Part shown: piece by piece, positions 30,935-34,041 of the stretch
How positions within the stretch are numbered: the first letter of the stretch is position 1
Layout of the letters: every line of letters begins with the position of its first letter
Translations under genes and position numbers: made by a program
Source: an uncultured Desulfotomaculum sp.
Lineage (GTDB): Bacteria; Bacillota; Desulfotomaculia; Desulfotomaculales; Desulfotomaculaceae
Assembly (NCBI GenBank): GCA_946411205.1
Contig: CAMKDG010000029.1
Coordinates: 1 to 34,041, forward strand
DNA length: 34,041 nucleotides
Direction: 5' to 3'
Notes under the pieces: model-generated
Told to the model about the DNA's origin: nothing
Seen by the model: only the letters and a program-made list of their open reading frames with translations
Databases searched by the model: none

Positions 30935-31294
30935 ATGAACAAAATGGATTATTTCAAAGCAAAAGTCGAGGCTACAATGAGTCCGATGGACTTTACCCAT
31001 GCATTAAAGGCCGAACCAGACAAGTTTTTGCTGGTTGATGTGCGTAATGCACCGCCACATATTATGAAGCAGAAAATTGCGGGAGCAAAGCATCTTCCAC
31101 TGGCCCAACTTGCGGAAAAGCTGGGTGAGTTGCCGAAAGACAAAACAATTGTTGTGTACTGCTGGGAAACATGGTGCAACATGGCTGCCAAAGCGGCAAT
31201 TATACTATTGGAGAATGGCTATGATGTTCTTGAACTGACGGGTGGTATTGCAGCTTGGACAACGATGGGATTTCCCGTTGAATCAGTAGAATAA
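30935..31294 (+). CDS. Rhodanese-like sulfurtransferase
   Basis: 119 aa single rhodanese domain. LLVDVRNAPPHIMKQKIAGAKHLPL is the N-terminal CH2-A block. The active-site loop is VVYCWETWCNMAAKAA, with the first Cys as catalytic sulfur carrier and a second Cys five residues on. LTGGIAAWTTMGFPVE ends the domain. Partner and substrate are unknown. It is co-transcribed with the MarR gene, which suggests induction by a sulfur, thiol or electrophile signal. A terminator follows. Confidence 0.9.
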   Translation: MNKMDYFKAKVEATMSPMDFTHALKAEPDKFLLVDVRNAPPHIMKQKIAGAKHLPLAQLAEKLGELPKDKTIVVYCWETWCNMAAKAAIILLENGYDVLELTGGIAAWTTMGFPVESVE

Positions 31295-31310
31295 TAGCCT
31301 GTATGCAATA

Positions 31311-31341
31311 AAGTCGAGTGTTTGAAATGCTCGGCTTTTTT
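31311..31341 (+). terminator. Terminator after the rhodanese gene
   Basis: AAGTCGAG / CTCGGCTT (one G-T pair) with an 11-nt loop, followed by TTTTTAT. Confidence 0.75.
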
Positions 31342-31369
31342 ATGTTTTCTTTCATAAAACAGGGAAAAG

Positions 31370-31475
31370 CCAGTTTTTGATTAAAATGAAAATCTGGTTT
31401 TTTAAAGTCTAAGACGTCTTTGTAAAAGGACGTTTTTTCTTTTGGCATATCAGAAAGTATAAACTTTCCGATATG
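31370..31475. repeat. Cluster of three further hairpins
   Basis: After the rhodanese terminator come CCAG..CTGG with a T6 run (31370-31403), ACGTC / GACGT with a T6 run (31414-31438), and GCATATC-A-GAAAGT / ACTTTC-C-GATATGC (31445-31475). The first two have terminator form on the plus strand. They sit in the otherwise gene-free gap 31295-31704. A minus-strand ORF (31200-31550) runs through them, but its reality is doubtful. The block could be a decayed or repeated element. Confidence 0.4.
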
Positions 31476-31594
31476 CATAAGGTGAACTAGGCTTCCGCCG
31501 GCGTCTAAAGACTTGGCACAAGCCAGTTCTTCTAATAAAACTTTTGCCAATTGTTATCAGAGAGCAAAGTATCCTACAATCAAATTTTTATTAA

Positions 31595-31649
31595 TATCAC
31601 AAAAACGTGAAACTTTTGTAACAGCCCTGTGAACTTTATCAGGTATCAT
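31595..31649 (+). promoter_or_regulatory. 11-bp-phased operator and promoter, site C
   Basis: TATCAC / CGTGAA / TGTAAC / TGTGAA start at 31595, 31606, 31617 and 31628, exactly 11 bp apart. A 10-nt gap leads to the -10 TATCAT (31644-31649). Order and spacing are nearly the same as at site A. It drives the His-rich protein and Fe-S protein genes. Confidence 0.72.
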
Positions 31650-31722
31650 AGCCATGTGAAAAATATACGAGCCCTCAGATAGCTAGTGAGAAAACGAAAA
31701 TAGATTGAAAGGGTGGCAAAAT

Positions 31723-32151
31723 GTGAGGTTAAAATGGTTTGGTTTATTTGGTATTTTACTAGCATTCATGCTGGTGGCGGGTCCCTTAGTAGGCAGCGCA
31801 ATGGCGGCAGGCGATCACGAAGATCCCCATGCTGGCCACGATATGAGTACCATGAACCACTCGGATCAAACGAGCGAACATGATATGCATGATATGGAAG
31901 GCATGTCCCAGGATGGTTCTGCAAGTGAGCATGAAGGAACTGCAGGAGGAGACCAAGGTTCCTCTCACAGCAGCCATGACTTAGGTGCCAAGGATGGTCA
32001 TGATTCCACTAGCGGCGGTCACGGAGGGGAATCTCAAGACCCGAATACGCCTCCTAACTGGCCAGTGATTTATGGTTTTGGTGCCTTTAACTTACTGGTG
32101 CTTATTGCTGCTGCGTTATTGAAAAACAAGGGTGTAAATGGGGTGAATTAA
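31723..32151 (+). CDS. His-rich membrane-anchored protein
   Basis: 142 aa from a GTG at 31723, 6 nt after AAGGGTGG; the track TTG at 31705 lies before that site. An N-terminal signal or anchor (FGLFGILLAFMLVAGPLVGSAMA) is followed by an acidic low-complexity region of about 80 residues with 11 His and five Met (DHEDPHAGHDMSTMNHSD, HDMHDMEGM). A C-terminal helix (WPVIYGFGAFNLLVLIAAALL) would hold the region outside the membrane. Composition suggests metal binding; no fold is recognised. The stop is 1 nt before the start of the Fe-S protein gene, so the two are translationally coupled. A phased operator (site C) is upstream. Confidence 0.8.
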   Translation: MRLKWFGLFGILLAFMLVAGPLVGSAMAAGDHEDPHAGHDMSTMNHSDQTSEHDMHDMEGMSQDGSASEHEGTAGGDQGSSHSSHDLGAKDGHDSTSGGHGGESQDPNTPPNWPVIYGFGAFNLLVLIAAALLKNKGVNGVN

Positions 32152-32152
32152 G

Positions 32153-33490
32153 TTGAGTCAACATAAAGGCAGTCAACTACTGAAAAATATATTAAAGAGT
32201 AAGTGGTATCCGGGAATCTTTCAATGGCCTACCCTAATTGTGTTTGCTGTAATTATGTATGAATTATTAATTGGCATCCCGGTAGCCCACGAGAACTTTG
32301 GTACAGCCATGACCTGGGTCCTTTGGTGGCCCATAATACCATTGATTTTCCTATTGGTCGGTCGTTTCTGGTGTGCCATTTGTCCCTTTGCCACGGTGAG
32401 TGATTTGGTTCAAAAGTTTGTTGGTAATAAGCGTCCGGTACCCAAGTTTTTGAAAAAGTACGGTATTTGGATTATCGATGCACTCTTTATTTTGATTACC
32501 TGGGCAGACCATATTTGGGGTATTGTAGGGTCTCCTAGAGGTTCCGGGGTACTGCTGCTAATGCTTACTACCGGTGTCATTGTAGCCGGTGCCTTCTTTG
32601 AAAGAAGAACATGGTGCCGCTACCTATGCTTTATCGGTGGGCTGGCGGGCAACTATTCCCGTGCCGGTGCACTTCAGCTACGGGGTACACCGGAAATCTG
32701 CGCCAAGTGTACCGTTTCTGCTTGCTATAAAGGCAGTGAAAAGGCTCCGGGGTGTCCCATGTTTGAATTTCCCAAAACAATGGATAACAGTGCCCGCTGT
32801 AACTTCTGCGGTGATTGTGTAAAAAGCTGCCCTAACGACTCGATCACTGTTTCTACAAGAATTCCTACCAAAGAACTATGGTTTATTCGTAAACCTAAAC
32901 TGGAAGAATCCTTCCTGGCTATTGTTATTATGGGTATCGTGTTCGTACAGAACATCACCATGCTGGAAGTGTGGGGGGAAATTCAGCAGTGGATGGGTAG
33001 CATACTGGGCACCAACAATAACGATGTTATTTTCACCGTTACCTTTATCATTGCAATGGCTATTCCAGCACTTCTTCTCTACCTAACCAGTTGGTTCGCC
33101 TCCTTAAAGAACTCAGACAATGCGTTGATGAACCTAACCAAATTTGGCTATGCGTTAATCCCATTGGACTTTGCCGGTCATATGGCGCACAACCTGTTCC
33201 ACCTGCTGGCTGAAGGAAAGTCCGTGCTATTCACTGGATTGGCTTTGTTTGGTATCAAGAAGGAGGGGGCATCTGCTGCCTTGGTGGGTATGGAAACTAT
33301 TGTCTTCTTGCAGTATACTCTACTGGCTCTGGGTACTCTAGCCTCTATCTATACAGCATACCGTATTGCCAAGGCTAATTACAAAGGAGAAGAGGTTAGG
33401 AGTACAGTGATTCCTTATTCCATCCTGATCTTGGTGCTGGTGGCCTTTAACATTTATCTGTTCCTGTTGCCGATGGCTCATAGAATGTAA
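32153..33490 (+). CDS. NosR/NapH-like polytopic membrane Fe-S protein
   Basis: 445 aa from a TTG at 32153 (GGGGTG upstream). Several membrane helices flank cysteine motifs of the NapH/NosR/CcoG group: GRFWCAICPFATVSDL and RTWCRYLCFIGGLAGNYSR at helix ends. A cytoplasmic ferredoxin-like part with CAKCTVSACYKG..CPMFEFP and CNFCGDCVKSCPND follows, enough for about two [4Fe-4S] clusters. Four more helices follow, with HMAHNLFHLLAEG as possible haem or metal ligands. Such proteins pass electrons across or to the outer face of the membrane; CcoG reduces copper. Coupling to a His-rich protein suggests metal-linked electron transfer, which is inferred. A terminator follows. Confidence 0.85.
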   Translation: MSQHKGSQLLKNILKSKWYPGIFQWPTLIVFAVIMYELLIGIPVAHENFGTAMTWVLWWPIIPLIFLLVGRFWCAICPFATVSDLVQKFVGNKRPVPKFLKKYGIWIIDALFILITWADHIWGIVGSPRGSGVLLLMLTTGVIVAGAFFERRTWCRYLCFIGGLAGNYSRAGALQLRGTPEICAKCTVSACYKGSEKAPGCPMFEFPKTMDNSARCNFCGDCVKSCPNDSITVSTRIPTKELWFIRKPKLEESFLAIVIMGIVFVQNITMLEVWGEIQQWMGSILGTNNNDVIFTVTFIIAMAIPALLLYLTSWFASLKNSDNALMNLTKFGYALIPLDFAGHMAHNLFHLLAEGKSVLFTGLALFGIKKEGASAALVGMETIVFLQYTLLALGTLASIYTAYRIAKANYKGEEVRSTVIPYSILILVLVAFNIYLFLLPMAHRM

Positions 33491-33496
33491 AGATAT

Positions 33497-33543
33497 AAAA
33501 ACAATCCCGTATCACTGTATAAAAGTGGTGCGGGATTGTTTTT
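33497..33543 (+). terminator. Terminator of the His-rich / Fe-S protein operon
   Basis: AAAACAATCCCG / CGGGATTGTTTT stem with an inner CAC / GTG pair, then a T-run. Confidence 0.88.
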
Positions 33544-34013
33544 GCATGTAAATCAGTCTTAGAATAGAGGCTTCAACAAGGGAGGGAAGGGATAACCGAT
33601 GAATGGAACATTCACGGATCAATTATTAACTAATGAACAAAAGGGTTGATTTGTGTCATTGGACATATGGGCGGTGAAACTTCCTGTAAAAATAATTCTA
33701 TTAGCTTCTGGAATTAATAAAATGGAGTCTTAAGGTTTTATAATTTCAATATTTTGTGTGCGTATTTTTTAGTTTATTTCGGAGTGGCAGGGAGGAGCAA
33801 ATAACTGTGTGAACCAGGGAGGATTATTATTGCCTTGATAGTTTTCTATTGTGATTATATTTCTCCATTAAAGTAGGTTTTGGTACCTTTATAGGAAGTT
33901 TTGTGTGAGATTTTGTGTTTGTCACAGAACATTTGTGAGCATCAAGAGCTGTTGTCTAAAATTGATTCCCCAAAATGGTTCCGATAATGTATATTATGTT
34001 AACTTAGACCAGA
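33544..34013. other. Gene-poor region with a doubtful mini-ORF
   Basis: No convincing gene. An ATG at 33599 with GGAGGGAAGGG upstream opens a 16-codon frame that meets TGA at 33647 and continues in the same frame to TAA at 33733. A GTG at 33653 in that frame would give 26 aa. Two more purine-rich ribosome-like stretches (33791, 33819) lead to no reading frame. TTGATT (33962) and TAATGT (33985), 17 nt apart, may be a promoter for whatever follows the window. Confidence 0.35.
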
Positions 34014-34041
34014 AAAACGCGATAGAGGTGCCTCTCTGCAC
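34014..34041 (+). ncRNA. Possible 5' end of a lysine riboswitch, cut by the window edge
   Basis: CGCGATAGAGGTGC resembles the opening of L-box (lysine) leaders, where GATAGAGGTGC begins the first helix. Only about 28 nt are visible, so the call rests on that short motif and on a promoter-like sequence about 30-50 nt upstream. No downstream gene is in view. Confidence 0.35.

Noticed and set aside
31200-31550. Minus-strand ORF of 116 aa across the rhodanese end and the hairpin cluster
   Set aside because: It starts at a TTG without a clear ribosome site and runs through a good terminator of the rhodanese gene and three other stems, then into the rhodanese gene. I cannot match it to a family with certainty, so I list the hairpins instead.
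33647-33649. TGA as a selenocysteine codon
   Set aside because: There is no visible SECIS-like hairpin immediately after it, and the frame is very short with no known selenoprotein motif.
33904-33939. Another TGTGAn repeat array near the window end
   Set aside because: Steps are irregular (10, 6 and 14 bp) and orientation is mixed, unlike sites A-D.
1-34041. CRISPR arrays, tRNA or rRNA genes, insertion sequences, prophage genes
   Set aside because: Looked for on both strands; no regularly spaced repeats, cloverleaf-like genes, transposase frames or phage genes were seen.

Overview
The window looks like chromosomal DNA of a Gram-positive anaerobe of the Clostridia, most likely a Peptococcaceae / Desulfotomaculum-Desulforamulus type. 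The grounds are Bacillus-type LexA and SdhCAB, a two-subunit Fe-S fumarase, sigma-54 control, SigI/RsgI, butyrate kinase with phosphate butyryltransferase, strong AGGAGG ribosome sites and moderate GC. The organism is inferred from gene content only. No rRNA, tRNA, CRISPR array or insertion sequence was seen.

Layout. (1) 1-1200: the end of a WecA/TagO-like glycosyl-1-phosphate transferase with altered motifs, then lexA on the minus strand with a promoter and a LexA box. (2) 1268-10309: a C4-dicarboxylate block made of a PAS/AAA+ sigma-54 activator, fumarase alpha and beta, ATP-type PEP carboxykinase, succinate dehydrogenase/fumarate reductase CAB and malate dehydrogenase. A near-perfect -24/-12 promoter with two activator-like repeats precedes fumarase alpha, whose start codon appears to be ATT. 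(3) 10498-18233: two PSE/YeiH-family transporters, each followed by an unlisted small single-pass membrane protein (54 and 40 aa) sharing a D-Y-x-x-(L/I)-S-L signature. Between them lie a NarL-type two-component pair, a kinase-less Cache-PAS-PAS membrane protein and an unknown anchored protein; a universal stress protein follows. (4) 18351-23578: a small membrane protein, a FapA/DUF342 protein, ptb, buk and an Rnk/GreA-C protein.

(5) 23687-33490 is the most interesting part. An OmpR-type response regulator and a histidine kinase with a Met/His-rich sensor loop sit among several exported Met- or His-rich proteins, a SHOCT protein, sigma factor SigI with an RsgI anti-sigma factor carrying a His/Met-rich outer tail, MarR and rhodanese genes, and a NosR/NapH-like membrane Fe-S protein. 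Four promoters here (before 25266-, 27793+, 30062+, 31723+) share hexamers of the type TGTnAn repeated exactly every 11 bp and ending 10-12 bp before a -10 box, as expected for an OmpR/PhoB-type activator. SigI and the divergent 30062 gene also share CCCACC-N15/16-TTGCGAA elements that fit sigma-I promoters. I infer a local envelope metal-stress (copper-like) regulon under joint control of a two-component system and SigI/RsgI. The metal itself is a guess from Met/His composition.

(6) 33544-34041 has no convincing gene; its last bases may begin a lysine riboswitch. Many start codons in the ORF track are too early; the starts below were re-chosen from ribosome sites and family alignment.
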